A DNA stretch of 64,000 nucleotides, taken from Alphaproteobacteria bacterium (GTDB lineage: Bacteria > Pseudomonadota > Alphaproteobacteria > Paracaedibacterales > VGCI01). Positions 1 through 8,707 of the stretch are shown in pieces. The notes beneath the pieces are model-generated. The model was not told the origin of the DNA and did no database searches. It saw nothing but the letters and a program-made list of their open reading frames with translations. Every line of letters starts with the position of its first letter. Within the stretch, counting starts at the first letter, position 1. A program made the position numbers and the translations under genes. The stretch is taken from NCBI GenBank assembly GCA_019746225.1, contig JAIESE010000001.1:1-64000 (forward strand), read 5' to 3'.

Positions 1-373
1 GCGATATTTTTTTCAAGTCACAAATTGGGTCACAAAATTTATCATAGTATGTATTATTTATTTTAAATTTTGAAATACCATCACTTAAAAAAAGTGTTTG
101 AGCCTTCTGTGTTGTGAAAAAGTGTATCATCAATTCCACTAAACTTCCAAATGTACAAATTAATAATTTAATTTTTTGAGAAAACTTAATTTTATCTTTC
201 CTTTTTATCTCTAAAGAAGGTGTTTCATGAGACTTAAGAATCAGCCAACAAAAAGAATTCCTTATAGTTGGCCATATGTGAATATTTAAGATGGTCCATT
301 TTTCCACAGGAAATTTTGTTTCAATTTCATTTAACAATTCCATGACATGTTTATTTGAGTATCTTTTATCCAT
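1..373 (-). CDS. Unidentified protein of the surface-glycan operon, cut by the window edge
   Basis: This reading frame stays open from an ATG at 373 to the left edge of the window, giving 124 residues with the C terminus missing. An AAAAAGAG Shine-Dalgarno-like stretch sits about 7 bases before this ATG; in-frame ATGs also exist at 412 and near 425 but have weaker sites. The start reads MDKRYSNKHVMELLNEIETK and is followed by a tryptophan-containing stretch (KWTILNIHIWPTIRNS) and a later segment with FLSDGISKF and YYDKFCDP. I do not recognise the family with certainty. It is the last visible gene of the legionaminic-type glycan operon, about 100 bases after the methyltransferase, so a role in assembling or decorating surface polysaccharide is a guess from context only. 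Confidence 0.6.
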   Translation of the reverse strand, partial: MDKRYSNKHVMELLNEIETKFPVEKWTILNIHIWPTIRNSFCWLILKSHETPSLEIKRKDKIKFSQKIKLLICTFGSLVELMIHFFTTQKAQTLFLSDGISKFKINNTYYDKFCDPICDLKKIS

Positions 374-469
374 TAAATAGCTCTTTTTGTGAGTTGATAA
401 ATTCTGATGCATATAACAAATCATATGAATAGAAACATCTAATAGACACTCTGCATACCTTCAATTCTA

Positions 470-1180
470 TCAACTTCTAACGACTGTTAGAAATGCAAAA
501 TCATGTATTACCCTAGATCCATTAGTGATAAGATTTGATCCATCAGCAAGAGGAATCGTCCAGGAACGAAGTGGATCATCGGTTTTCTCGGGAACTAAGA
601 CAGGGATTTGCCATCTAGATATCTTTGTAATACAGTTTAACTTTTCAAATTCATGTTGTATAGTCTCAAAACACCAGGAGTTCCATCCGCATTCAAACTC
701 AGAATTCCCAAATTTTTTAAGAGACATAAAAACATCGTAGGGATATGGATTCACTATGCCAAAAATAATTCCTTTAGATCCTGCTCCCAAAAAGTGTGCA
801 AAATTCTTTATCCATTGTGTCGTATTAAAAATACTTAATGTTCCCAACATAGTGACAACATCAAAGCTTTTTATATTTAATACATTAGTGTCACACATAT
901 CAAACTTTAAAAAATCTCCGTTAGGATATCTTTTTTTTGCCTCGTTTAGATTTCTATCAAACAAATCTATTCCTGTATATTCCCAATCTGGATAGTGTTG
1001 TGCAACAAATCTAATAAAATCTCCTGCTGCGCAACCAATATCTAGTAGAGAATGTTTTTTAGAAGTTTCTAAATGAGATTGAATCATCGCAAGAGCACTT
1101 TTAAAATATTCTTTAGGATTTAAAACATGATCTTCCTCAACATAAAAATTATCTAGTCTTTTGTTCGATAAATTATCCAT
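470..1180 (-). CDS. SAM-dependent class I methyltransferase
   Basis: The 236-residue protein has the Rossmann-type SAM-binding core of class I methyltransferases. Motif I is LLDIGCAAGDF at about residues 45-55, followed by an acidic strand end (YTGIDLFD) that would bind the ribose of SAM, then FDVVTMLGTLS as the motif IV region. The length and the single-domain layout are typical of small-molecule or sugar methyltransferases. It lies 10 bases downstream of the polysaccharide deacetylase in the glycan operon, so the likely substrate is a sugar or lipid-linked glycan, but the target cannot be read from the sequence. There is no signal peptide or membrane segment, so it should act in the cytoplasm. 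Confidence 0.8.
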   Translation of the reverse strand: MDNLSNKRLDNFYVEEDHVLNPKEYFKSALAMIQSHLETSKKHSLLDIGCAAGDFIRFVAQHYPDWEYTGIDLFDRNLNEAKKRYPNGDFLKFDMCDTNVLNIKSFDVVTMLGTLSIFNTTQWIKNFAHFLGAGSKGIIFGIVNPYPYDVFMSLKKFGNSEFECGWNSWCFETIQHEFEKLNCITKISRWQIPVLVPEKTDDPLRSWTIPLADGSNLITNGSRVIHDFAFLTVVRS

Positions 1181-1190
1181 TTATATTCTC

Positions 1191-2108
1191 CTATATTGAT
1201 AAAATTTCAGTATGGTCTATGCGTGGTAGTTCAAGGCTTGTAAAATCACACAATTTATTGTTTGAACGAAATCCAATTTGGATACCAAGTTTTTTTAATA
1301 CGTCTAGTGTTTTCTGATTATAAGAATTGCATGGATGGGCCATTGCATAAATATTCTGCGTTGAAAATTCCTTTAAGTGCTTGATATTGCTTGCATATTC
1401 GTCCTCCTGTTGTGTTCGCGATAAACAGGATAAATTTGTTGGATGCGTATAAGAATGAGCCCCCAAAATATGACCATGTGAAGAAAGGTCCAATAAATGC
1501 TTTTCTGTAAGCCACAATTTACAAGAAATTTGCTTTTTGTCTACGTTGTATTCCCGGAGAAGTGAGTCCATCATTTCAAAATATTTTTGTGGACCAAGCG
1601 TTACATCACGCAAATACCTAAAAAACCGATCATTTTGAGAGTAGAAACTAAATTCTCCTAGATGATTTTTTTCAGAAAATAATTCTCTCACTTTTTGCAA
1701 ATCCATACCATGTCTATCAAGCCTTGAAAAAAAGATTTGATAAAACTCTTCTTCATTCTTGAAATAAACCGACTTAAAATATCGATAAACTTCTAAATTG
1801 CCCTGTTGTTTCTCTATGGCTTCTGAAGGAATAAACCAAAAAGCCTTAATCCTCCAATAATCCAAAACGTCAAGCGCAATGTCATATTGACACAAAAGTC
1901 CGTCATCAAAAGTAAAGCATATATCTGTTGGGTTAAGAGTGCCAGAAAAATGCTTCTCCATGTACTGTTCCGCACTTATAATGTTAAAGGCTTTTTTTAT
2001 TTTTTTTATGAGAAGATGTAAATCTTCTGCAGAAATTGATCCTTGAGAACAATAATGATGCATCCCATGAAAATGATGAAACATGACAGAGGGAGCAATG
2101 CTTTTCAT
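1191..2108 (-). CDS. NodB-type polysaccharide deacetylase family protein
   Basis: The 305-residue protein carries the two landmark motifs of carbohydrate esterase family 4: CFTFDDGL near residues 63-70 (the aspartates serve as catalytic base and metal ligand) and LGAHSYTHPTNLS near residues 215-227 (the two histidines of the H-x3-H metal site). Such enzymes remove N- or O-acetyl groups from polysaccharides. An insertion of about 130 residues separates the two motifs, more than in minimal NodB domains. No signal peptide is evident, which suggests action on a cytoplasmic or lipid-linked precursor rather than on finished cell wall. Its ATG overlaps the stop of the upstream cytidylyltransferase by 4 bases, so translation is probably coupled. 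Confidence 0.8.
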   Translation of the reverse strand: MKSIAPSVMFHHFHGMHHYCSQGSISAEDLHLLIKKIKKAFNIISAEQYMEKHFSGTLNPTDICFTFDDGLLCQYDIALDVLDYWRIKAFWFIPSEAIEKQQGNLEVYRYFKSVYFKNEEEFYQIFFSRLDRHGMDLQKVRELFSEKNHLGEFSFYSQNDRFFRYLRDVTLGPQKYFEMMDSLLREYNVDKKQISCKLWLTEKHLLDLSSHGHILGAHSYTHPTNLSCLSRTQQEDEYASNIKHLKEFSTQNIYAMAHPCNSYNQKTLDVLKKLGIQIGFRSNNKLCDFTSLELPRIDHTEILSI

Positions 2109-2782
2109 TGTGTGGCTAAAAACCTTGCTATTTCAAAATCTAATGCATCATCAATATCAACGGATCTTATTTTTGGCATGACGTAGCACTGAGAGCGGCC
2201 TGACCAAAGACCTAAAGGAAGAGTATGGCAATGCCATACATATACGGCACCATTAAGAGCATAAGCTTTTGGAGCATCTTGCCGTCTTTGAAACTCCACA
2301 TCCAGGGTTTTAGAGCGTTTAGCCTGCCCTTCATCATTGATTTCAACCAAAGAAAAATAAGGATTTTTGTCGGTTTCATAAACAGAAAACACTACATCAA
2401 CTTCATCTGTTAATAAATCATAACATGCTTTGATGTCAGAAGTGTTTCTAAGAGGAGTTGTTGGTTGCAAATCAATGACTTTTGCCACAGTCTTGCCTTG
2501 GGATATTAGAAAGTCTAAACAATGCTGTATAACGGGTAATTTTCCTGTATCATCTTCTGCAAGATGCGGTGGCCTTAGAAAAGGTACATTTGCACCGTAT
2601 TTAAGGGCTATTTCAGCAATTTCTTGACTATCCGTTGAAACAATAACTTCATTTATGAATTCACACCCTAAAGCTTGGATAATTGTGTGTGCTATTAATG
2701 GCTTCCCACAAAAATCTAAGATGTTTTTATTGGGAAGCCCTTTTGAGCCTCCCCTTGCGCATATAGTAGCAATCGTTGTCAT
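2105..2782 (-). CDS. legF: CMP-nonulosonic acid cytidylyltransferase (LegF/NeuA type)
   Basis: This 225-residue enzyme starts with the nucleotide-binding signature of CMP-sialic acid synthetases, CARGGSKGLPNKNI at residues 8-21. It continues with LIAHTIIQA and IVSTDSQEIAEIA, the usual second and third motifs, and DLQPTTPLRN. It activates a nonulosonic acid with CTP to give the CMP-sugar. The neighbouring LegB/LegC/LegG/LegI homologues make legionaminic acid the expected substrate; the substrate assignment is therefore inferred from context. It overlaps the gene before and the gene after by 4 bases each. The length matches the short bacterial NeuA/LegF form without an added esterase domain. 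Confidence 0.85.
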   Translation of the reverse strand: MTTIATICARGGSKGLPNKNILDFCGKPLIAHTIIQALGCEFINEVIVSTDSQEIAEIALKYGANVPFLRPPHLAEDDTGKLPVIQHCLDFLISQGKTVAKVIDLQPTTPLRNTSDIKACYDLLTDEVDVVFSVYETDKNPYFSLVEINDEGQAKRSKTLDVEFQRRQDAPKAYALNGAVYVWHCHTLPLGLWSGRSQCYVMPKIRSVDIDDALDFEIARFLATQ

Positions 2783-3819
2783 GAGTTTACCATTTGTGCT
2801 TTTTGGTAATCACTCATATTACCTATATCCATCCAATGCTCATGTATGGGAAATATGTTAATATTTTGTTTTTTGTCAACGAGATTTTGCAAAAATGTAG
2901 GCATATCTAAATATTCGTTAGTTTTGATATATTTAAGTGCTTCACTACTAAAACAATATACTCCTGCACTTACTAAATAGGAATAGGTTGGCTTTTCAAT
3001 TATTCTGGAGAGTTTCATTTTATCACTGCATACAACCCCAAAGGGGACCTGGAACTGATAGTCCTTTGTACAGATGGTCCCAATTCCCTTATGTTGTTGA
3101 TGGAACAGTAATAAATTCCTAAAATTTATTTTAGTTACCAGATCACTGTTCATAACAATAAAATCGGTGTTTATTTTTTCTTTTAATAGGTATAGAGCAC
3201 CAGCAGTTCCTAGGGGTTCAGTTTCATGAATGCAATCAAGAGTGATATCTGAAAATTGCTTTTTTTGGAAGTGATTTTGAATCATTTCGGATTTGTAATG
3301 CATGGCAATAATAAATTTCTTAAAGCCTTGCAACCTTAAATTTTCCACAATATGTTCAATAATTGGCCTACCATCTATCGGAAGCATTGGCTTGGGTAGA
3401 GCGTTTGTAAGTGGCATTAACCTTTTGCCAAATCCCCCAGCCATTAAAACAACACAAGCATCTGTATCCAGATTCTCATCTATACTATCAATTGTCTCCA
3501 GTCCTATTACTTTTTTATCTTCACCAACTAAGGGAACAGCTAAAACACCGGTATGTTTCAAAATATCAAGTATTTCACCCTTTGTAAGATCAGAGGACAA
3601 AGAAATTGGGTTATTATTCATTATTTCAGAAACAGGAGAGGAGAGACCTATCCCTTTAAGCAAACCTCTTCTAATGTCACCATCGGTAACAGTTGCCAAA
3701 AGATGCCCATTTTCATCAATTATTAAAACAATACGTAAACCCGTAGCATCCAAAACTTCCATAGCACTTTTGATACTGACATCGGATTTTAAGGCGATAC
3801 GACTCCAATTATTCTGCAT
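2779..3819 (-). CDS. ptmE: CBS-domain sugar-1-phosphate nucleotidyltransferase (PtmE-like)
   Basis: This is a 346-residue two-part protein. Residues 1 to about 120 form a pair of CBS domains (IVLIIDENGHLLATVTDGDI is a typical CBS strand pattern). Residues from about 125 onward are an NTP-transferase domain with MAGGFGKRLMPLTNALPKPM, the nucleotide-binding loop of GlmU/RfbA-type enzymes, then NSDLVTKINF for metal binding. This CBS plus transferase layout is that of PtmE, which in the Campylobacter pathway makes GDP-glucosamine from glucosamine-1-phosphate and so commits it to legionaminic acid. The CBS pair may sense a nucleotide. It overlaps the acyltransferase by 11 bases and legF by 4. The GDP specificity is inferred from the pathway, not from the sequence. 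Confidence 0.82.
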   Translation of the reverse strand: MQNNWSRIALKSDVSIKSAMEVLDATGLRIVLIIDENGHLLATVTDGDIRRGLLKGIGLSSPVSEIMNNNPISLSSDLTKGEILDILKHTGVLAVPLVGEDKKVIGLETIDSIDENLDTDACVVLMAGGFGKRLMPLTNALPKPMLPIDGRPIIEHIVENLRLQGFKKFIIAMHYKSEMIQNHFQKKQFSDITLDCIHETEPLGTAGALYLLKEKINTDFIVMNSDLVTKINFRNLLLFHQQHKGIGTICTKDYQFQVPFGVVCSDKMKLSRIIEKPTYSYLVSAGVYCFSSEALKYIKTNEYLDMPTFLQNLVDKKQNINIFPIHEHWMDIGNMSDYQKAQMVNS

Positions 3820-4363
3820 TTTTGTATCTCGTTATTGCTGGAACCAATTGTTCATTCTCGATTACGGTTCCGGGGAGTATGACGGCTCCGGCGCCAACCA
3901 TACAAAACCGTCCGATTTGAGCGCCACCCAAAACAATAGCACCTGGGGCTATGTGACTCCCCTCACCGATGACAACGTCATGCTCTATGATGGCTCCTGA
4001 ATTAATAATGACGCCATCCCCAAGCTTTGCCTTCGTTTGCACGATGGCCCCATGGTTGATAAATATTCCGCCCTCAAGGTCAGCATTTTCAGAAACAATC
4101 GCCAAAGGAGATACGATATTTCGAAAAGAGGCCCCCTCATTCTTGTACCGCAAATACAAATTATACCTTTGCTTGAGCTGGTCTGGCTTCACTCCACCAA
4201 TTCCCATAATGCATTGTGTAAAAGACCCATCTGTAAGCTTTGCCAAAAGCCCAAAGTTTTCGACTTTTGGATCAACAAACCCTACAAACTCTAGTCCATT
4301 GAGCTTTGCAATCTCTAAAACAACCCCCGCATGCCCACCGGCACCAATCATAACATAGCTCAT
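3809..4363 (-). CDS. NeuD/PglD-type hexapeptide sugar N-acyltransferase
   Basis: I place the start at the ATG at 4363 (MSYVMIGAGGHAGVVLEIAK), which overlaps the legI stop as ATGA; a longer frame to 4417 adds 18 unlikely residues. The 184-residue product has an N-terminal Rossmann half with GAGGHAGVVLEIA, then a left-handed beta-helix of hexapeptide repeats (INHGAIVQTKAKLGDGVIIN, VVIGEGSHIAPGAIV) with the likely catalytic histidine in IEHDVVIGEGSH. This is the PglD/NeuD architecture, which acetylates the 4-amino group of UDP- or GDP-4-amino sugars. In this operon it most probably performs the LegH step after LegC. Assignment to that step is inferred from gene order. Confidence 0.82.
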   Translation of the reverse strand: MSYVMIGAGGHAGVVLEIAKLNGLEFVGFVDPKVENFGLLAKLTDGSFTQCIMGIGGVKPDQLKQRYNLYLRYKNEGASFRNIVSPLAIVSENADLEGGIFINHGAIVQTKAKLGDGVIINSGAIIEHDVVIGEGSHIAPGAIVLGGAQIGRFCMVGAGAVILPGTVIENEQLVPAITRYKNAE

Positions 4364-5436
4364 AGGGACTCCAGACTTCCAACATTTTTTAAACATGGTT
4401 TGCCAGTCAACTCCCAAAAACTCAACGGTGATAGGCGAGATTCAGGGCGAACACTTAAGATATCATTCTTCCCCAATATTTGACCTTCTTTCAAATCTTG
4501 GGCGGCATATAATCCCCGGCGAACAAGGGGTTTGTTCTTGAGCTCTGAGGGTGACGGCTTTTTATCGTGGCTTCCCAATATTTTCTCTGTCAAACGTATG
4601 TTTTCCACCATTTCCCCAAATTCACGTGGATCGATAGATGCGCTATGATCAGGACCTTCAAGAGATTTATCGAGCGTAAAGTGTTTTTCAATCATCGTGG
4701 CGCCTTTAGCAACAGCCAAGATCGGAACCAAAATTCCCACCGAATGATCGGAATACCCGACTTTTAAACCAAACTTCTGCTTCATAGTTTCCAAAGCATT
4801 TAGGTTTATTTCATCAAAGGGTGCAGGATACTCGGAAGTGCAATGAAACAACACGACTTTGTCTTCTAAAATCGTCTTTGTTTGAGAATTGTTGTAACAC
4901 TCAAGAATATGGGCAAAGCTTTTTGGCGTTTCACCTGGGTATGTGTAGCCATAATACAAAACAGCAAGCGCACTTTCTATTTCTTCCAGGGTGGCCATGC
5001 CCGTAGAGATAAGAACGCTTTTGTTCAACTGGGCTGCTCTCAACAATAGGGGGCCATAAGTCAAATCACCAGATGAAAACTTTATGATATTGGCGCCAAG
5101 AGACACCAAGAAATCAAGGCTTTCTAGGTCGAATGGCGTGGACAAAAAATCAATCCCCTTTTCTTTCGCTCTTTCGCAAAGCTCCTGATAATCTTCGGGT
5201 CTGAGCTCAAGTTTTTGGAGAAGGTCATGCTGAGTTTCCTTGTCATTCTCCTGCAACTGGTAATTTGCTTTGGGCGTCATCGGGTGAACAATTTTGGCGG
5301 TTTGAAAAATCTGAAACTTGACGGCATCCGCACCGACTTCTGCGGCTTGATCTACCAGCTCTCTTGCCAGATCCATTTGACCATTGTGATTAACACCAGC
5401 TTCAGCAATGATATATGTTCGATTATTCTGCATCAT
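4360..5436 (-). CDS. legI: Legionaminic acid synthase (NeuB family)
   Basis: The 358-residue NeuB-family enzyme condenses phosphoenolpyruvate with an N-acylated hexose to make a nine-carbon nonulosonic acid. The start chosen is the ATG at 5436 or 5433, because AEAGVNHNG, the conserved opening of the TIM barrel, follows directly; a longer frame to 5520 only adds a tail that overlaps legG. Further family motifs are KFQIFQT, FLSTPFDLESLDFL, KFSSGDLTY, LFHCTSEYPAP and VGYSDHS, with EKHFTLDKSLEGPDH near the metal site. The C-terminal 65 residues (LKEGQILGKNDILSVRPES) form the SAF antifreeze-like domain. Both neighbours overlap it. The NeuB family is certain; legionaminic rather than sialic or pseudaminic acid is inferred from the whole gene set. 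Confidence 0.87.
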   Translation of the reverse strand: MMQNNRTYIIAEAGVNHNGQMDLARELVDQAAEVGADAVKFQIFQTAKIVHPMTPKANYQLQENDKETQHDLLQKLELRPEDYQELCERAKEKGIDFLSTPFDLESLDFLVSLGANIIKFSSGDLTYGPLLLRAAQLNKSVLISTGMATLEEIESALAVLYYGYTYPGETPKSFAHILECYNNSQTKTILEDKVVLFHCTSEYPAPFDEINLNALETMKQKFGLKVGYSDHSVGILVPILAVAKGATMIEKHFTLDKSLEGPDHSASIDPREFGEMVENIRLTEKILGSHDKKPSPSELKNKPLVRRGLYAAQDLKEGQILGKNDILSVRPESRLSPLSFWELTGKPCLKNVGSLESL

Positions 5437-6559
5437 AAAACTTCTTATAGATAATATTGTTAAACGACGTCGCTTCCAGTACGCGACAGATCTTAGGAGC
5501 CACATCACCTGGAGTACCATAAATCCGAGAACTTTTTGATTTCAAGCCTAGCTTGCAAGATTGAATCGCATTTCTGATGCTTGTCGCATTATAGTCTGAT
5601 TGAATGATACCATCAGGCATGACACGTCCTTCCTGGCGCTTTCCAATGTTGATCACTGGCGTATCCAGATAGGGGACTTCCAAAATACCACTGGAAGAAT
5701 TTCCAATGACAATCTGTGCGTGCGCTACCATTTGAAGGTAGTTATCACCCAATGTCGGAATAAGAAAAACTCTTTCAGGCTGCTGATTGGACCACTCCTG
5801 CCACATCGTGTTGAGGATTTGACCACCTGGGTCTGGATTTGACATTGTAATGAGAATGGCATTCTCTTTGAATGAATCTAAGGCTTCAATGAGCGCCGTT
5901 GCCCGTTCATTTGACGGCTTATCATCTAGGGTAGAAGAATGTAACGTCACTAAGATGTAGTCCCCACTAGGAAGGGATAACTCCTCTAAAAGGTGATCTT
6001 TTTGTTTAACCTCTAAATTTGCCAAATTATCGAGTCCAATAGCCCCGACAACATGCACGGTCTCTGGTGCCTCACCCATACGTATCAGCCGATCTGCGTA
6101 ACTTTGATGACTTACAAAATGAATATGGGAGAATTTGGAGATCGCATGTCGAAAACCTTCATCAAGAGACCCAAAGGTTACTTCTCCTCCATGAATGTGA
6201 GCAATTGGAATTTTTTGCCCATAAGCAGAAATGGCAGCTGTTAATGTTTCAAATCGATCGCCCAGCAAGACAACAAGGTCTGGAGAGAGGTCTTGAAATG
6301 TGCTTGCGAAACCATGAATGCCCGTTGCAATGGCTTGAGTCATCGAAAAATGGGTATCCTCTTGAGGAGAACACTCGACGACAGCTGCAACCTTAAAACC
6401 ATCTTTTTCAATAACCTGCAAACCATTGTCTTTCAAGTGGGCACCGGTTGCAATGATAGATAATTCTGTACGTTGAGAAGCTTGTAGTAAACTCATGAGA
6501 GGCCTTAGAAGCCAATAGTCTGCGCGATTCCCTGTAATGACAGCTATTTTAGACATCAC
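5423..6559 (-). CDS. legG: Hydrolysing NDP-sugar 2-epimerase (LegG/NeuC family)
   Basis: The 378-residue protein belongs to the hydrolysing UDP-GlcNAc 2-epimerase family. It shows TGNRADYWLLRPL at the N terminus, VVLLGDRFETL, HIHGGEVTFGSLDEGFRHAI and, in the C-terminal Rossmann domain, IGNSSSGILEVPYLDTPVINIGKRQEGR. The enzyme removes the nucleotide while inverting C2, supplying the 6-deoxy-mannose-type hexose that LegI condenses with PEP. It overlaps legC by 11 bases and legI by about 14, consistent with translational coupling. Separation from NeuC (which acts on UDP-GlcNAc) rests on the upstream LegB and LegC genes, which would be unnecessary for plain sialic acid. Confidence 0.86.
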   Translation of the reverse strand: MMSKIAVITGNRADYWLLRPLMSLLQASQRTELSIIATGAHLKDNGLQVIEKDGFKVAAVVECSPQEDTHFSMTQAIATGIHGFASTFQDLSPDLVVLLGDRFETLTAAISAYGQKIPIAHIHGGEVTFGSLDEGFRHAISKFSHIHFVSHQSYADRLIRMGEAPETVHVVGAIGLDNLANLEVKQKDHLLEELSLPSGDYILVTLHSSTLDDKPSNERATALIEALDSFKENAILITMSNPDPGGQILNTMWQEWSNQQPERVFLIPTLGDNYLQMVAHAQIVIGNSSSGILEVPYLDTPVINIGKRQEGRVMPDGIIQSDYNATSIRNAIQSCKLGLKSKSSRIYGTPGDVAPKICRVLEATSFNNIIYKKFYDAE

Positions 6560-7718
6560 TCAAAAACGCACTGCTGGGAAGACAAACGACTCTGCCATAG
6601 AGATTCTCGGCATTTGAACAATCTGACCGGGGGCATGAAGTATTCATTGCGAGCATGTGGAGAGGCTTCCAAAGCGGCCTCAGAGCAATGCCTTCTTTGA
6701 GGGCGGACTCAATAATCTCGTTTTTGAAAGGGGCACATTCTGGTTTGAGAACAATAGCATTTAGCCAACAATTTGCCTTTCCATAAACATCTGGATCGAA
6801 CATCTCCCCCATCTCAAATTCTTTAAATGTCCTTTGATAGGTTTCGAATAGCGTACGCTTCTTGTGCAATAGGGCGTCAATTTTTTTCAGTTGAGAAACA
6901 CCCAAGGCAGCATTCAAGCTTGGTAAACGGAAATTGTAACCGATTATATCGTGCTCGAACTCGTAAGCATGGGGTATCTTCGCGGTTGTTACGATGTGGC
7001 GTATTTTATTAGCCATTTCTAAATCCTTGGTAACAATGGCTCCCCCGCCACCAGTCGTAATAATTTTATTACCATTAAAACTTAATATCCCCAAGCGGCC
7101 AATGGTTCCAAGTTTTTGTTGCCCGAAATTTGACCCAAGGGCCTCCGCTGCATCTTCAACAACTTGCAAGTTATACTTTTGGGCAACTTCGCTGAGTTCC
7201 TCAAAATTGAGGGAAGCCCCTAAAACATGCACCGGTATTATTGCTTTGATGGGTCGCTGTGTCTTCTTATTAATGAAGACACCCTCAAAGTTTAATTGGC
7301 CAATCTCTTCAAGATATTTATCTAATTTAACAGAATCGATCCCTAAGGTTTGCGTACTAACATCAACAAAGTGGGGGACGGCACCTACATGGTGAACTGC
7401 ATTCGCAGTAGCTGCAAAGGTAATGGAGGGAATAATGACCTCGTCCCCTTGTCCAATTTCAAGAGCCTTGAGAGCAATAAAGAGGGCCGCAGTTCCATTG
7501 ACGACACTTATTACGTAAGAACCTCCTAAATAGGTCGATAAATTTTCTTCAAATTCCTTGACCATCGGCCCTTGATAGGATACCCATCCTGAACGGACAG
7601 ATTGGGCAACGTAATCAGCATCCATCCCATCAAAGAAGGGTTCATGTAGGCCTAAGGAATCATGTTTTTCAGGGAGTGCTCTTTTAAGACAGCTCAAAAA
7701 GTTGAAAGAGTGTGTCAT
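6549..7718 (-). CDS. legC: PLP-dependent sugar aminotransferase (LegC, DegT/DnrJ/EryC1 family)
   Basis: The 389-residue DegT-family aminotransferase should transfer an amino group to the 4-keto position of the LegB product. Seen in the sequence are WVSYQGPMVKEFE near the N terminus, GTAALFIALKAL, the cofactor region IIPVHVLGAS and VVEDAAEALGS, and the PLP lysine in LSFNGNKIITTGGGGAI at about residue 220. NFRLPSLNAALG follows, which is standard in the family. It starts one base into the legB stop (TAATG overlap) and ends 11 bases inside legG. The fold assignment is firm; the sugar substrate is inferred from the pathway. Confidence 0.87.
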   Translation of the reverse strand: MTHSFNFLSCLKRALPEKHDSLGLHEPFFDGMDADYVAQSVRSGWVSYQGPMVKEFEENLSTYLGGSYVISVVNGTAALFIALKALEIGQGDEVIIPSITFAATANAVHHVGAVPHFVDVSTQTLGIDSVKLDKYLEEIGQLNFEGVFINKKTQRPIKAIIPVHVLGASLNFEELSEVAQKYNLQVVEDAAEALGSNFGQQKLGTIGRLGILSFNGNKIITTGGGGAIVTKDLEMANKIRHIVTTAKIPHAYEFEHDIIGYNFRLPSLNAALGVSQLKKIDALLHKKRTLFETYQRTFKEFEMGEMFDPDVYGKANCWLNAIVLKPECAPFKNEIIESALKEGIALRPLWKPLHMLAMNTSCPRSDCSNAENLYGRVVCLPSSAFLSDV

Positions 7719-8707
7719 TAAATTACATATCCTATATCACTTGCTCTTTCTTGGGCGGGGCGATTTTTAAACCAGTCAAGCGTTAATGCTAAGCCAGATC
7801 TTAAATCAACTTTTGGGTGCCAATTTAAAATGTCCTTTGCCTTTGAAATGTCTGAACAAAGCCGTTCAACTTCACTTTTTTCCGGCCTCAATCTTTGCTC
7901 ATCTAACTCAATGGAGAGGTTAACTCCTGAAAGCTCTGAAATAAGACTTACAAGATCATCAATGGAAACCTCAACGCCTGTGCCAAGGTTAATGGTTTGG
8001 CCAAAGGTTTTTTCATTACCCAAGAAGGATGCCATCCCCTCAACAGTGTCTGTCACATAACTAAAGTCACGTGTCGCCTTTGTGTTGCCAAGCTTCAATG
8101 TCTTATTATTTAACAATGCTTGTCCAATAATTGTTGGGATTATCGCTCTGCCCGATTGTCTTGCACCATAGGTATTAAAAGGTCTCACAGTCGATACTGG
8201 CAATCCATATGAGCAATAAAATGAATGCGCCATTTGGTCCGCGCCAATTTTAGAAGCTGAGTAGGGGGATTGGCCCACCAAAGGGTGAGTCTCCGGAATT
8301 GGCACAAATTGAGCAGTTCCATAGACTTCACTCGTAGAAGTATGAATAACTTGAGAAACGTTAGCATCCAAGGCGGCTCTCAAAACGTTGAAGGTCCCTT
8401 TGATATTTGTATCAATGTAAGATTCAGGAGCGTTATATGAATAGGGGATAGCTACAAGAGATGCTAGATGAAATATGCACTCGACCCCATTGCTTGCTTT
8501 CTTGATTGAGTCTAAATCTCTTATATCGCCTAAACATATTTCAATATTTTTTAAAACAGAACGATCGAGATCTTTCAACCAACCAATATCGTTAAACGAG
8601 TTATACAAGCAAAATGCTTTGACCTTGCTCCCCTTTTTCACTAATAAATCAACAAGATGTGATCCAATGAACCCATCCGCGCCGGTAACCAAAATTTTCT
8701 TACTCAT
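7718..8707 (-). CDS. legB: NDP-sugar 4,6-dehydratase (LegB, extended SDR family)
   Basis: The 329-residue extended short-chain dehydrogenase has the NAD-binding motif VTGADGFIGSHLVDLL at residues 6-21, the catalytic YSASKIGAD (YxxxK) near residue 150 with the preceding STSEVYG, and RPFNTYGARQ, all typical of sugar 4,6-dehydratases. The region FCLYNSFNDIGWLKD after the first strand is a feature I associate with the LegB group. The enzyme would convert GDP-GlcNAc to the 4-keto-6-deoxy sugar, the entry step of the legionaminic branch. It starts 4 bases inside the ABC transporter gene. The GDP preference follows from PtmE in the same operon and is an inference. Confidence 0.86.
   Translation of the reverse strand: MSKKILVTGADGFIGSHLVDLLVKKGSKVKAFCLYNSFNDIGWLKDLDRSVLKNIEICLGDIRDLDSIKKASNGVECIFHLASLVAIPYSYNAPESYIDTNIKGTFNVLRAALDANVSQVIHTSTSEVYGTAQFVPIPETHPLVGQSPYSASKIGADQMAHSFYCSYGLPVSTVRPFNTYGARQSGRAIIPTIIGQALLNNKTLKLGNTKATRDFSYVTDTVEGMASFLGNEKTFGQTINLGTGVEVSIDDLVSLISELSGVNLSIELDEQRLRPEKSEVERLCSDISKAKDILNWHPKVDLRSGLALTLDWFKNRPAQERASDIGYVI

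Noticed and set aside
4360..5520. Long form of the LegI protein from 5520
   Set aside because: The extra 28 residues lie entirely within legG and precede the conserved family start; the ATG at 5436/5433 fits.
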